A stretch of 64,000 nt of DNA from Hirundichthys speculiger (taxonomy: Eukaryota > Chordata > Actinopteri > Beloniformes > Exocoetidae), in contig JAGFBZ010002245.1 of the NCBI GenBank assembly GCA_018398805.1, positions 2,690,001 through 2,754,000 of the forward strand. Reading direction: 5' to 3'. Position numbers and translations under genes: made by a program. Positions within the stretch are counted from its first letter, which is position 1. Each line of letters opens with the position of its first letter. This document shows positions 22,726-36,400 of this stretch, in pieces. The notes under the pieces were generated by a model, which searched no databases, was not told the DNA's origin, and saw nothing but the letters and a program-made list of their open reading frames with translations.

Positions 22726-25700
22726 ATGACGGGCAGCACCCCAGCAGATATGGTGAGACCAAGCTGTCACGTTTCTGACGTTTTATCACTCACATCCATT
22801 TAATTTGTTATTGTTCTGACCGGATGTAATTTTTTACTGTTCAAGCACCATGTCTGATTTTATTTTAATCAATGATATATGTATTTTTTTTCTCATATTG
22901 TCATATTTAGATTTGGGTTCATTATTTTTTTGTAAGGCTTCTAAGGAAAGAAAGCAACACTGACGTGACATATCAGCTTATTAATGCGTTTTTAATATTT
23001 GTGATTTTTTTTTTTTTTAAGCTTACAGGTACAGCTTTAGCTAACCAATGTCTCACATATGAGATGCCAAGAAACTTTAGAAAAGTTTTGATTCTTTGCT
23101 TTTCATGGTAATGGACATCAACTTTGCATTCTCTTTTGTTAATCAGATTGTAATTTTGTGGTAAAACCACTTTTGTGTTTTGGAAAAGTTTGCATTTGGT
23201 TTCCTTTTGAAGACAATACAAACTGATGTGGCCTGTCATGTTTGTCAAAAGAGAAAAAAAATCCCAAAATTACTCAGGTCCATCTTTTTTAATTTTATTT
23301 TTTCCTTGATATGATTGTAAATTGAACATATACATTTTTCTAAGTGCTGGACAGGCTAAAAAAGAAAAATGTTGCTGTTGTGTTGCATGCATTTACCTTC
23401 ACTTATTTTAAAATCACAAAAATATATAATTTTCAATAGTAAAATATTCTAGTTTTTAGTTGAGCATATTTGTTGCTAAGGCGTTGTCAGTGTGGACCAT
23501 CTTGTGCTACCCCTTGATAGGACATACAGAAAAGACAGTCAGCTAATAGTTAATGGAAGATGAGTGCTTCCTGAAAAGTAGATGAAATACCTGATCATTT
23601 CTGCTAAACAGCCGCAAAATGATGAACTTAGGTTATTTGTTGTGGTTAGCTCTGTTGACTCATAGCAAGAAAGTTCCGGGTTTAAGTCTCATCTGGGGTC
23701 TCCCTGTGTGGAGTTTGTCCACAGACGTGCATGCTGGGATGCTCCATTGACTGTGGAAGTCAATATGACTGTATGCAATTGTTTGTTCCTTAAGTTTGCC
23801 TCTGAGTTGTAATTGCATTGCATTGTAACTGTCACAGCCCCAGAGTAGCGGGTCTATGGCCCGTTCAGCCACTGGTCATCATCAGAGCCTTATCAAGCCC
23901 GTCTAAACCTTTTTGGTTATCATCTTCATGATACATTAACTTAGTTGTTACGTATTTTGAGCTCTCGTCATAAAGATTTATGTCCGTCTCACATGGGCAA
24001 GTATTTCCACAAATTAAAGTCATATAACATACATTTAGAAGGGTTTTCCCACGCCTTTGGCTCTGGAGGTTTTATGTCATGTTTCTTGCAAGTGCATGTA
24101 ATGTGCTACTTCAGCTTCGAATATGCTTTTGCTGAGATACGATCAGACCTCTGTGTTTATGTGGTCCTCTCAGAGCTCAGGCATCTAATAGCACAGCATG
24201 TGAAATTCCCATGGATTAGAGACATAATCATGAGCTGAATCTTTCTTTTTTTTTTTATGACTGGAAGCTTAATCCATGTGAATCCAAAAGAACACAGATA
24301 GAAGTGTCTTCTGCAGCATCAGGTACAGTTTGTAAATTTTAGCTGTGAAGTTACGGATCATTTAACACTTGTCATACAGTAGTATTTTTTCCAATTATCG
24401 CTGCTTATTAGAACGGATACACCAGATTATTATTTAACCAGAGATGTTTGGTTTTGGAGGCTCCAGTGTGTCTATAAGCATCAGTCTAAATCCCTCGCAG
24501 CACATTTATAGATAAAGCCTGATTTGTAGTATGAGAATTTCTCTGTCTGGGAAAGTATCACATTATTACATAATTCACCCCCTGTGACAGGCCTAATCAT
24601 TTATTCACTGGCGAAGGATGTTTTTTGTCAACTGATCAGTTTTCAGCATGGTTGTGAATGGACTTCGAGCTTGAATGCAGCAGACATAAAAACCAAACTC
24701 TGCACATAACTAAGACGTTTAAGATTTCCAACTCCCTAGAACATTTTACTTCCATTTGTGGTGTAGCTCAGTCAGTACCATACATGAAATGAGCTACTTG
24801 TGCTTCCCCAAGGAATTCTGGGAAAATATCAGCTATCAGCATCCCTGTGAAGCTGAAATCATCAGCAGATGCACATCCTTCCTTCACCCCCCCCCGACTC
24901 TCCCAGCCTTTGGAAGGAGCAGGCTTGTACACACATGCTTAAAGAGACTATAGAGTAGGAGTTAGAGTAGGAGGAGAGGAGATTTCTGGTGCCAAACACT
25001 GTGGGTGAATGAATCTGAGAGGAGGAATAGGATCAGGAATAGTCATGTTTCACCGGAATGGAGGATAGATTTTTTTTTTTTTCATCTTTCAGAGGAGAAA
25101 AAGAAGAGCAGTGGAAGGATAGAAAAACTATGAATGATGATGATGATGAGGAGGAGGAGGGCAAATTACCTTGTTCCAGGAGGATTTTAGAAGTGCTGAC
25201 AGGGTTGAAATGATCCCCATGGTGACAGCCAAACGCTTGGACCTGAGGTCTGGAGGCCCGTGTAGAGGGTACGAATGATATAGTGACAGGAGATGAAGGA
25301 GAGCAGCGCAGAAACAGGAGAAGTATAAGCCCAACAGTTCAGAGCAGAGCTGCTGAATGAAAGCAAGATAGACTTGACTGATGGTGAATTTAAAACATCG
25401 CTGCTCTTGGTGTGTCCAAGTACAGCAGAAAAGACAGGAAAATCCAGCTGCCCTGACAGCCAAATGCAGATGCAGGCTTCATCTTGGAAGCCTTTGCTTT
25501 ACCTTTTTTTTTTTTTTTGACATGTCAGAATAATCTCGTTGGCTCATTGAAGGTTCTTTTCTCGTGTTGGTTAATCTATTTGCCAATCAAATAATGTGTG
25601 TAAAAAAAAAAAAAAAAAAAAAAATCAGCCAGAAATAATTTGAAGACCTCTCCTTGGAGTTGCTACAGTAAACATTTTACAGAATCAACTAAATTACTCT

Positions 25701-27466
25701 CTGCAATCAGGAAGACAAACCTTTAATTCATTGTTGTTTGTTAATTTAGCTCTAGGGCATCTTGTGGTCAAAAGAGGTTACAGCTACAAGAGCACACAAC
25801 CCTGATGAAGAAGTAAGAAGTGTGAGCAGAGCTAATCAGTGATGCATACTAGTGGGTAGTATTCGGACACCCTGTCATTTGTTCGCTGGTGAGAACATGT
25901 TAATTTGTGTTGGTGGTGGCAATAACAGCCCTGACTCAGGCAGACCAGGAGGCACAATGGAACATTTTATCCTCTCAAATATCACTCACTGCGTTTACAT
26001 GGGAAGTTTAATTCCTCTTTAATTCAGAATTAAAATTAAATCCGATTTAAAATGATTCAAAATTACCATGTAAACACCCAATTCTGAATGAAAATGTCCA
26101 TTCCGAATTAAACTTAATTCCGAAGTAAGTGGCTAGTTTATTCTGATTTTAAATCCGAATAGAATAATTCCGCGGTCATGTATACACTCATTCAGGTCTT
26201 TCTGCGGATGCTCGTTCCCTTGCCCGTCTGTTGCGATGACGCTTATATTCCGCGCTGGGCTTGTTTTCATCGACAAAATCATCGACATGATGTTGTCGTG
26301 CTGCTGCTTCAAAAATAAAATCAAAACAAATCCAAAAAGGATGCTAATAATGTAGTCCTCCATGTTGTTGCTAATCGAGTAAGTTTGTTTTCTTCCGGTA
26401 GACATTAATACGTAAAGACGTCCGCCCCCCTATCCAATCAGAACCTTTCCCAACCCCCAGACCTTAAGCAGAATTGGATAAAGCCGATCAAACGTGTTTT
26501 CCATGTAAACCTCAATTCGGTATTACTATTTCCATGTAAACTCGAAGGAAAATAGTTTAATTCTGAATTATTTAATTCGGAATAATTAATTATGAATTAA
26601 AAAACATCATGTAACCGTGGCCATTGTCAAATATAGATTTCAAGTTTGTGGTGAGAATAGTTGACAAATATGAACTGATTTTCTTTTCTTTTAGTTTTTG
26701 GAAAGAGTCATTCATTGTTCAGAATGATCAGCAGGACTCATTTCAGTCCAGAGACTTTCATCCATTTATTTATGTTGTCCAACAGAAAACAACAGCTTGA
26801 GCTCATAAATCAACATGGTCTTCTGAAAATCCTCTGTTGTTTAAAAACGTTTGTGCAAGCTGCCAACAGTGGGTGGGCTTCTAGAGTTCATATTTGTGAT
26901 GAATACATCGAGTACCTTGTAACGTGTTAATCAAATGGTGATTAGTAAATAGTGTTTGATTTCATGAATGACTGATATGGTGGTTTGTTTCCTTGATTAA
27001 CTGATTAAACATTTCTTCTGGAAGTAATCAGAAAACAAAAAAAAAAAAAGTAAAAGCCTTTTACAAGTTCCTCGAGCCTTAAGTTCCTGCACATCCCAAA
27101 ATCCAAATAGATTCAGTTTACTGTTGTAAAGATGAAGATAAATCAGCAGAAAGTCCAGCATAAGAAGGAAAAAGCAAATATTTTTGTTCACATTTTTTTT
27201 CTTTTTTTTTTTCTTAAATGAACTTAAACTGCTTTAATCGTTATTGCCTATTTTTAGTCATTTTACATAAAGCATAAATTCCTGTTTTTTTTTTTTTTTA
27301 ATCTCTGTTGTATTTGTGCCACTGTGACTGGTCTATATTCTAAACATCTGTTAAGGATAATGGATTATTGTTTACTGTATCAGTGTGGCTGAAAGCAGCT
27401 CTGTGTGTGACTTTGAGGGCAGCTCATGGTTCATACCCACATGAACCCTATTGGTCTACAAAGGAA

Positions 27467-27498
<32 letters not shown>

Positions 27499-30400
27499 AA
27501 GCAGTCAAAGGTCAGGGTCAGAGGTGAACTGTGTGTTGGTCTCTGGTGAAGGAACAATGGCTGGGGAATCCTTGCACTGAAACTGGCCCTCTCTGTCCCC
27601 GATTCAACTTGAGCTTAGCTCAGCATGAATGACACAGTAGTGAGAGACAGAAAGAGCTCCCGCAGGCGTTCTTGCTTCTCAGGCCGGCGCTGCTAACAAA
27701 GGTTTGATTGACAGACTTGAAGGGGGCTAAAACCTCCTCTGGAACCTGACCGTGGCGGTTGGATGGAGCGTGTCGGTGGATATGCGTGTATTACCGATGC
27801 CATGTGTTACCAGTTTGAGTCGCACACCAGGATTACGTCATGCCGCTCTAGTTCAGCAGTTGATATATTGACTGTGACGTTGTCACATGTAGGGCCTTGC
27901 GGAACCATGGAAAAATGATGGCAGCTGTGAAAGTGCAGGAACTGTGGTAGATTTATGGTCATTTCAAACATGTTAGGAAATTGCAGGCTCAAAGTTGAAA
28001 CACTGACTGAAGGTTCTACTCAGGATGAATTAGTTTCATGGATGAAGGACATATTTTGGTTGAACTGAAAGCCAGTTGAAAACAGCCACAATAGCTTGTT
28101 TATAGATCTGTTTCTATAATCTACAGATTTTTTTTTATTATTTTTTAAATCATGTTCATGTTCATCATCTCTACATGATGATTATATTGCATTTTGCATG
28201 TGTTTAGCCTGTGGCTGGTATTACTAAACCCTTTTGTGTGTATGTCTAGCAGTCACCTGTGATTGTGAAGAGTTAATTTGGTTATGTATTGATGCATATC
28301 TACAACACCCGCAGGAAGTCCAAATGAGAACCTCTTTTCCATTGATTGATTATGTAACAGTTTTATGCTTATGTTTGTGAGTTTATTGGTTCGTGTGTCT
28401 GGACATGTGCTGTTTTCCATGGAAAATGACTCTGCTCAACACACCTACCTTTACAAAACAGTCATCAGTTTCCTCTTTTCTAGCTCTCTTAACTGTTCCA
28501 GCTGATTAATTATGATTCCGTTATTTAATATATATTATTCTTCTTGGTTCCTCCAACTGTGTAGAGCTCGATTATTCAGAATCAGAATCAACTTTGTTCG
28601 CAAGGTTTATACCAACAAATGAGGAATTTGATTCTGCAACTTTATCTTTCAAGGTTTAGTTAGAAAGAATAATATAAAGATAAAATAAAAGTTAGAGCAT
28701 TCAAAAATGTGTATATTATATACAAGATAGAACCAATATTTACAGACATGGTGTTGCACAATATTCCTCTGACACTCTGACTACTGCGAGTTCAGCAGAG
28801 TGATGTCCTGGGGGAAGAAACTGTCTCTTTTCCAGATGGGAGAAGTTTGAAAAGTTTGTGTGGAGGGTGTGAGGGGCCTGATGCTCCCTTCCCATGTCCT
28901 AACCCTGGACCGTTACGGGTCCTGGACGGAGGGAAGATTGACCCTGATCATTTTCTCTGCAGAACCTTCTGTCCGTTGCAGTCTGTATCTGTCGTGTTTG
29001 ATGGTTGATCCAAACCAGACAGTAATGGAAGAGCACAGGACAGACTGGATGACGGTCAGTAGTAGGGATGGAACGGTTACCGGTATTACGGTAAAGCGCG
29101 GTAAATTTTTACGCGATAATGATTACCGTTTATGTTTGACTTCATCTCATTATCGCGGTCGATTACCCGGATATGTAATATCAGCTTCATTCAAGTCTGC
29201 GAGCGACTCACGACTGTGTCTCACGTGAATATGTAGCTTGTAACATCGGCATTGTGACGTGAGCATGGCGGAGAGCGGTGATAGCACGCAGGACATTTAC
29301 CAACCCACTAAAAGGATAAAATCTGAGGTCTGGGCATATTATTATTATTTTTTTTTAAAGAATGCAGAGGGACAACTGGTGGAGGACAATTATCCTGTCT
29401 GGAGAGCACTTGTATACATTTTATTGTAATTTGTACAATTTGTACAGCTTGAAGGAGCTAAGCCTATTGCTTCAAGCTACTGAGATGTTTGACCAAGAGT
29501 AACCTCGTTGACGCGCTTCGCTAACTCACATTTTGAAAATGGTAACGTTGCGTATTGATCGAAAAAGGACCGGAACGATGTTCTTCTGATGCAAATAAAA
29601 TATTAATTTATTCTATTAACTGATCCGACAACCATAACGCTGGCAGTTAGCACCACAGCGGTCAAAAACCTTTTGCCCTTCCGGGTCAAACACCTAACAA
29701 ATAACATTCAGCTACCTTAATACCTGACCCTCAGGTAACAACACAGCGACACCCACAGACACACAGAGTGAACTACAATTCATAACAACATATTTGGCTC
29801 CTATACAACTGCTTATTTATTTGCACATTTATACGTATTTAAGGTTCAGCTTAAAGTTCAAAGTTTATTTCATTTGAACTTGCACTATAATTTTTGTTCC
29901 TGATAATTGTTTGCATATTTTGACCTTCTATGGTTGTTAAAGTGTTTATTTAAATTTGCACCAGAGAAATACGCTTTGTTCCTGTTATTTATTTTGTTCA
30001 TTTAAAATAAAACCTCTAACCTGTGACAGTTGTTTGCCCTTTTAATGTGAAAGTTTCACTTTGATACAATTTTGGCTTCTGATATTTTAGTATGACAAGA
30101 AAATCATAAGATTTTGTGAAATTATTTAAATGTATGTGTTTTTTTGGACATTTGTACAGCAATGAAGAATACCGTGATAATATCGTAAACCGTGATAATT
30201 TGGTCACTATAATCGAGACATCAAATTTTCTATATTGTTACATCCCTAGTCAGTAGAAGGTAATCAACAGTTCCTGTGGCAGGTTAAACTTCCTGAGCTG
30301 TCTCAGGGAAGTAGAACCTCTGTAGCCTTCTTATGTACAGTGTCTCATGTGTGAGGTTTACTTCCCAGGAAATTGTGGATCCTAGAAACTTGAACCTTCC

Positions 30401-33400
30401 GCAGTAGACATTGTGTTGTTGAGGATGGTGAGGGAAGGAAACATCTGGGATTTCCTCCTAAGGTCCACCGTCACCTCCACAGTCTTGAGCAGGTTCAGCT
30501 CTAGGTGGTTCTGACTGCACCACTGGATCATCTGCTCCACTTCCTGTGGAGCAGATGTCCTCTGCATACTTCAAGAGTTTCACAGATGGGTCCCCTGAGG
30601 TGCAGTTATTGGTAATGAGGGAGAAGAGTAGTGGGGAGAGGACAGAATCCTACCTAGGGGGGCGCCAGTGCTGATGGTCTGGATGCTGGATGTAACGCTC
30701 CCCAACTCAGGGAGTCTGATGGAATGGCTGTGGGGCAAGCTGGGGGTGCATGTAGTCCTATTGTGTGGGTGAAAGGTGTTAATGAGTTCTTTTCAAACCT
30801 GCAGTAGAAGGACAAAAACACTAAAAGACCAACAGAGCAAAGCACCGAGGCTGCCGTCTGTGGCAACATCTTGGATAGAACCTGTTAATATTGATGCATA
30901 TTTGCAACTTAACCTGGACTTTAACCTGACTTCTTTGACTTGCTGGCATGAAGGAAAGGAGAAAGACTGAGGAGACGCAGGTAGTGGTTGTGGAATGAAA
31001 ATCTTTAATTGTGCATACAGAGCCGGAGCCCCCTGAGCCCAAATAATGTGTTTAAAATATGTTTAAAAACCGCAAAAAAAGTAGCGAGGTACTGCAGCGA
31101 AACATGACAAAGGCTCAACTGTGGTCTTTCTGTTACCTTCACAGCCTCTGGTCTCCAAACCGTAGTAAAGAAACCACTGGTATTGTGCTATTTTTGGCTT
31201 GTAATTAGCGGGTAACACGCTAACAACAACAACAAAAGAAAAAGTCTGGTTTTCTCTGCATGGAACGAGCACTTTATTCTGGCACTGTAGGAACTTGTGA
31301 TATCACACAGGTTGTATTGTTCGGCTCCTGTCGGTTAACAGAGAATCTAAATCTATACACGCTGGGCTACTGTTTATGCTCACTCCACTTTTCATCTAAC
31401 CCCGTTTTCGTTCTGCCCTCCCACGACACACACACACACACACACCATTACCCATAAGGCTACCTTTTTAAAGGGGCCAGGCTGGCTCACAACATTTCTT
31501 TGCTGTGAGAAATGCGCACAACATCCTGTGATGCTTGGGTGATGCGTCTTGGCCAATCAGCGCAGAGATTCTAGAGTGCTGGACCGTCCGCATTTCTTGT
31601 CTTGATTACAGGAGGCTGTGAGTCATCGTTTGACATTTCGCTGGCAGCTACGGCCTCTCGTCTGCTGTGGGGTGGATTTTCGTGGAATTTCTGCATTTTT
31701 TTTTAATTATATATTTTTCTGAAAAATCTGCGAAATAACTAAAATCATGGAACTTAAAGCGTGAATTGGCAAAGGATCACTGTATTTTATATTGCACTTT
31801 AAATGGACTTTAAATTAGAAGTAAATAAACAACAAAGTCGGGACAATTTTCCACAAAGCCGATGTTTCCTGAGGCTATAATGTTCTTCACTTATTATTCC
31901 ACATTGGGTGCGTTTACATGGAAGTTTAATTCCTCTTTAATTCAGAATTAAAGTTAAAGCCGAATTAAAAGTTACCATGTAAACACTTAATTCCATATGA
32001 AAATGTCAATTCCGAATTAACTTAATTCCGAAGTGGCCGAAACGAAGTGGCTGGTTTATTCCCATTTTAATTCCGCATTAAGTAATTCCGCGGTCATGTA
32101 TAAATGCAAAGATTAACTCCTCATTGTGAAGCTACGTATTAGAGTCCCCAGGGTTCAAAGTTTCAACCCATCTCTTTTATTGTTGGATTGCATTTGTGAT
32201 TAGCATAGCTTGAAAACCGAATACTTTAGCAAGTTACTCAGAGGAATTTGAAGGAAAGTCGAAGTGTGAGTGTTGGGATAAGATCTTACTCTGCTGGAAA
32301 ATCCCCCGTCTTTCATCAGTTGATGTTGACAGGTGGGCTTTGCAGAAAGCTCAGGAATGTGAACTTCTTCACCAGTTTTGGGGTGGGCCGGGTTTCCTAG
32401 TTCAGGAGGAAACTTCTGTTCCAGTTTTTCAAACTGTTGCCCTTATCATAGGTGCTTGTTGGATACTTGATGTCTTGAACATTTCTCTTGGATGAGCCAG
32501 AGATGGGAACTAAAATCTGCCACTTCACATTCATTTCATTTTCATTTTATTGAATCATTCCAGACATATCAAAACAGTCTTTTAAAGCATGACAATTTTA
32601 ACAATATCATGAATCTATGTATCTGACAATAAATAAATAAATAAATAAATGCATAAATCAATATACACAGACCCATGTGCATGACCAGAATTTTTGAAGA
32701 ATTGATGACCTGAGACTCAAATCAGTCTTGTGACTGATAACCTGAGAGTCATGCAGTAATCTCGAGTTTAAATCATACATCTTGCCATGTCTTGTTCTTT
32801 TGGGAATAATGCATACAAAAAGGATGAGTGGTGTCAAATAAAATGCGCTTTTCGACTTTTAAACTGAACTTCTCCTTGTATGTGGTTCAAGTTTCTTTTA
32901 AAAGCCTCTGAGTTGTTTACCCATAGCCTCCAGAGGTTAAGATTATGTTCATGTGTGAGTCTGCACTTGGTGTTTTATTTAGAAAATTGACCAGATTCTC
33001 TGTGCCATTCACATGTTGACTTCTTGCCAACTCGATCTGCTGAGTGTAAATTGGAACAGCTTAGCTGCAGTCAAGTGCAGAAATAGACTCAATGTGTATC
33101 TTCAGCAGAGCATAGTGGGCCGTCACTTGTGGGATGCTTCTGAAATGCACTGTGGCGCTTCTGGTGGGACCGCTCTCATTGACTAGAATGGCCTCACAGC
33201 GGGCAGTGCCATGATGTGGTGCTTCCGCGCTTAGTGGGAACCAGGGGTTCGACTGCTTTTACGCTACATATTTTTAAGCCCTAATTGCCAGTTGCTAAAT
33301 TCATAGAGTCGTCAGAGTCAAATTGCTGAAGCAGTTGGTCGTCACCCAACTCTCTGTATCATAGTAAATTTCTGCTGCCCACTTGTGCTTATACATTCCT

Positions 33401-36400
33401 TTACCCTTGTTGTTTGTTACTTTCATCAGACTTTGTTTCAAATGAATCAGCTCCTTTTTCACAGTTGGCTACATCTCACTTCCAAAATGTTTTTTGGTGA
33501 TGAAACGCACTACGAAGATCAGTTGAGTCTCAGATTAGTCTGCGAATCCCACTTACAAGGCCTGGAGTTACGCAATCTGACACTGAAAGTTGTGTAGTGT
33601 GAAAGCAGCCTAAGGAGACTTTAGAGTCAAGCCGTGGGAGTAGGGTTGGGCACCGAAAAACGATTCCAAGTAGGAATCGGTTCCTAACGTCTGGTTCTGG
33701 AATCGTTTTGAAGATTTTTGAATTTCGATTCCTTTTTTCGGTTCCTAAATGTCCGTGCTATTTTTTTTTTTTTTTTGTTGCTGTTTGTTTTGTTTTGAAA
33801 TACTGCTCTAGTTTGTTGAATGTTACTCCACCCGGCGTACTCAACTCCGCGCTAGTGGCGACGTCACGTCCGTCGCCTGACAGGACTTCACTCGCCACAA
33901 CAAGGATCCAAAGAGACGCCGCCCTCGAGTTTGGGCTGCATTTCAGTCCGGGAAATGACGGCTACCTGGCGCAGTGCAAACCTTTGCGGGAAGCGTGTTA
34001 CTGCCAAAGGAGGGTGCACGACTAATATGGCAAAACACCTTCGCCTGCATGGCCTCACAAAAATAAACGAGTGTACCATATTTAATTCACTGCGTTGCTC
34101 CCCCGCTCCTAACCCTTCTCATAAATATGCGTACAGGCCTCTTCCACACGCAGGGAACGCATGTTTTCCACAGCAGGCAACACTATCTGTGCCGAACGTT
34201 CACGTTTAAATTCTGAAAGAGCAGATATGGTCATCTCCCTAAACAAAAACTGTTGATTTTGTTTTTTTTTTTGGGACAAAATGTATTTTGGAGGCCAACT
34301 GCCAACTGTAAGTTGTTTAACATTTAGGCTGTAAGTGAATTCTGTGTATGCATATGTGCATGCACGCATGTGTAAGAATAAAAATGGCCTGTCGCCTGTG
34401 TAAATGTGTCACAGTTTTTTTTAATGAATAAATTCTACTGTTAGATAAGTCGCAATCTGTTGACCTACACATCAAAGAATCGGAATCGAGAATCGTTTTG
34501 AACAGGAATCGAAACAGAGAATCGCAATCGGAATCAGAATCGTTAAAATCCAAACGATGCCCAACCCTACGTGGGAGAGATAGTAATAAGATTTTACATG
34601 TTTATGAATTGTAATGCTGTGCATTCTTTAAATTCTTCAGATAGAGCAATACAATGTTCGAAGAAGACTGAAGGACAGAACACTCATTACAAGAGACTTA
34701 ATACTTCACTTCGACTTGCTACTCAGAGACGAGGTGCTTGACTTCAACTTGCAAAAAATGACTGTTGATCATCTGTGGTGGGAGCCGTGATTGTGATAGA
34801 ATGTCTTTAATATCAGCACTGTTAGATGATGAGCCTTGAGCTTTGAGCTTCCTTTAAAACAGCAGCCGTCTCTGGAACAATCTGGACTGTGAGTGAGGAC
34901 ACTCCTTTGCGTTTATGCCAAACGTTTAAAAGTTTGACGTAACTTAGTTAGGTGTCCGGATGAGTAATGCACAAAAATGTGCTAACATGCCAACTGATAC
35001 TCACTGAACCTTAGAGGCCTTCCAGCCTCTTTTTACTACCTCTGTGTATTTTGTCCACATGGATTATGTGTGTGCAAATTTACATGAAGAAACTTGCTAG
35101 AGCACAACCTGTCCTTCCTGTTGAATATGACGTGTTTGCTGAAAGCGCTGCTAGTGGAGTAACACCCACACTACTCTGCTGCTGCTCCACATCCCAGCAC
35201 AGACTGAGCTGCATCTAAGGGTCTTTGTTTGCATGGAGGATTTTGTGTTTGTGCTTGTGGAACTGTACCATTTGATCCCTGAGATCCCTCTGTGAGGTTT
35301 GACTAACCAGCCAAAGGACCATTTAATGCATATTAACCTTATTTAAAACTATGTAGAAACTTCTCAATATAGGTAGTTTTGATTGAAGACACCAGGGTCT
35401 TGTTAAAAGGACCTTTAAATTACACAGAGATGGGCAAAGCAGCAGGTTATGGTTTAAAACAAACCTTACATCTGACATGTAGAAAAATAAAATTATAAGA
35501 AATTTGTATCTGTTTTAATGGAGACTAAAGTGGAAGAAATTTGAGGTGAGTGACACGTAAGAAATAAGACCAGCAGCCCAACAAAACCTCGTTCAGACCT
35601 CCCTTAGAAATTTTTACTCTAGATAATGTCTATTCAATTTAATTTCTCGATCAACAGAGGCAGTTTAGCAAATAGAGCCTTTAAATAGTTGGACTTTTTT
35701 TTTTCCAAGTAACAATCTGACAATAACAATGTGAATCATTAACATAAACTTAGAGTCAGCTTGAAAGTTTTTGCTTTACTTTTAGAATAGGAGCTTTCAT
35801 TTAAAAAATTTAGCACAACTAAAGTGCTCAGTCATAGTGCTTGCTGTGTTTCCAGGGTCCTTTTTAGTTTTACTCTTGGGTCAGTTGTTGTATTTTGTTT
35901 TTCATTCAAGTGTGGCTGCAGAAGGGGAACTTTTAAAATAAAGCTTTGTTGCTTTTATTATTTTACTGAGTATAAAAATTTGAATATGTGTATAAAAAAG
36001 CACTTGAAAGGAACAAAAATAAACGGCTCCTTGTAAGAGTATCGTGCAGTAGAAACGGTGTGTTTGCATGTACTCATGCCTGTGTGTTGAAGTAATAGAT
36101 GATGGGTAAGAGGCGGTGTTTGACTAGCTCAATAAAGGAGCCTTTCAGCTGCACTGGAAACAATTTCCAGCTGAGGGGACATTTATATTAAAGCTTTGCT
36201 TTGCCAGCACACATGAGCAGGTTGCCTGCATGAATCAGCTGTCTCTTTCTCATAGATTTGTGACAGGTTGCCAGTTTAACGTCCGGTGCTAATGTGTCAC
36301 TGCTCAGACAGACAACTTATTGTGAGAATTAGAGGCTCAACATTTATGCTCTTCTTCAGACTCCAGACAGGGCAGACGTGAGCCACAGAGAAGTCAGCCA

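Noticed and set aside
24744..24780. Possible tRNA-like head (gtggtgtagctcagtcagta)
   Set aside because: No B box at the right distance, no cloverleaf and no SINE body follow.
28860..29228. 122-codon + strand frame as a host gene
   Set aside because: It is antisense to the LINE and crosses the LINE/hAT junction, so it cannot be a real conserved gene.
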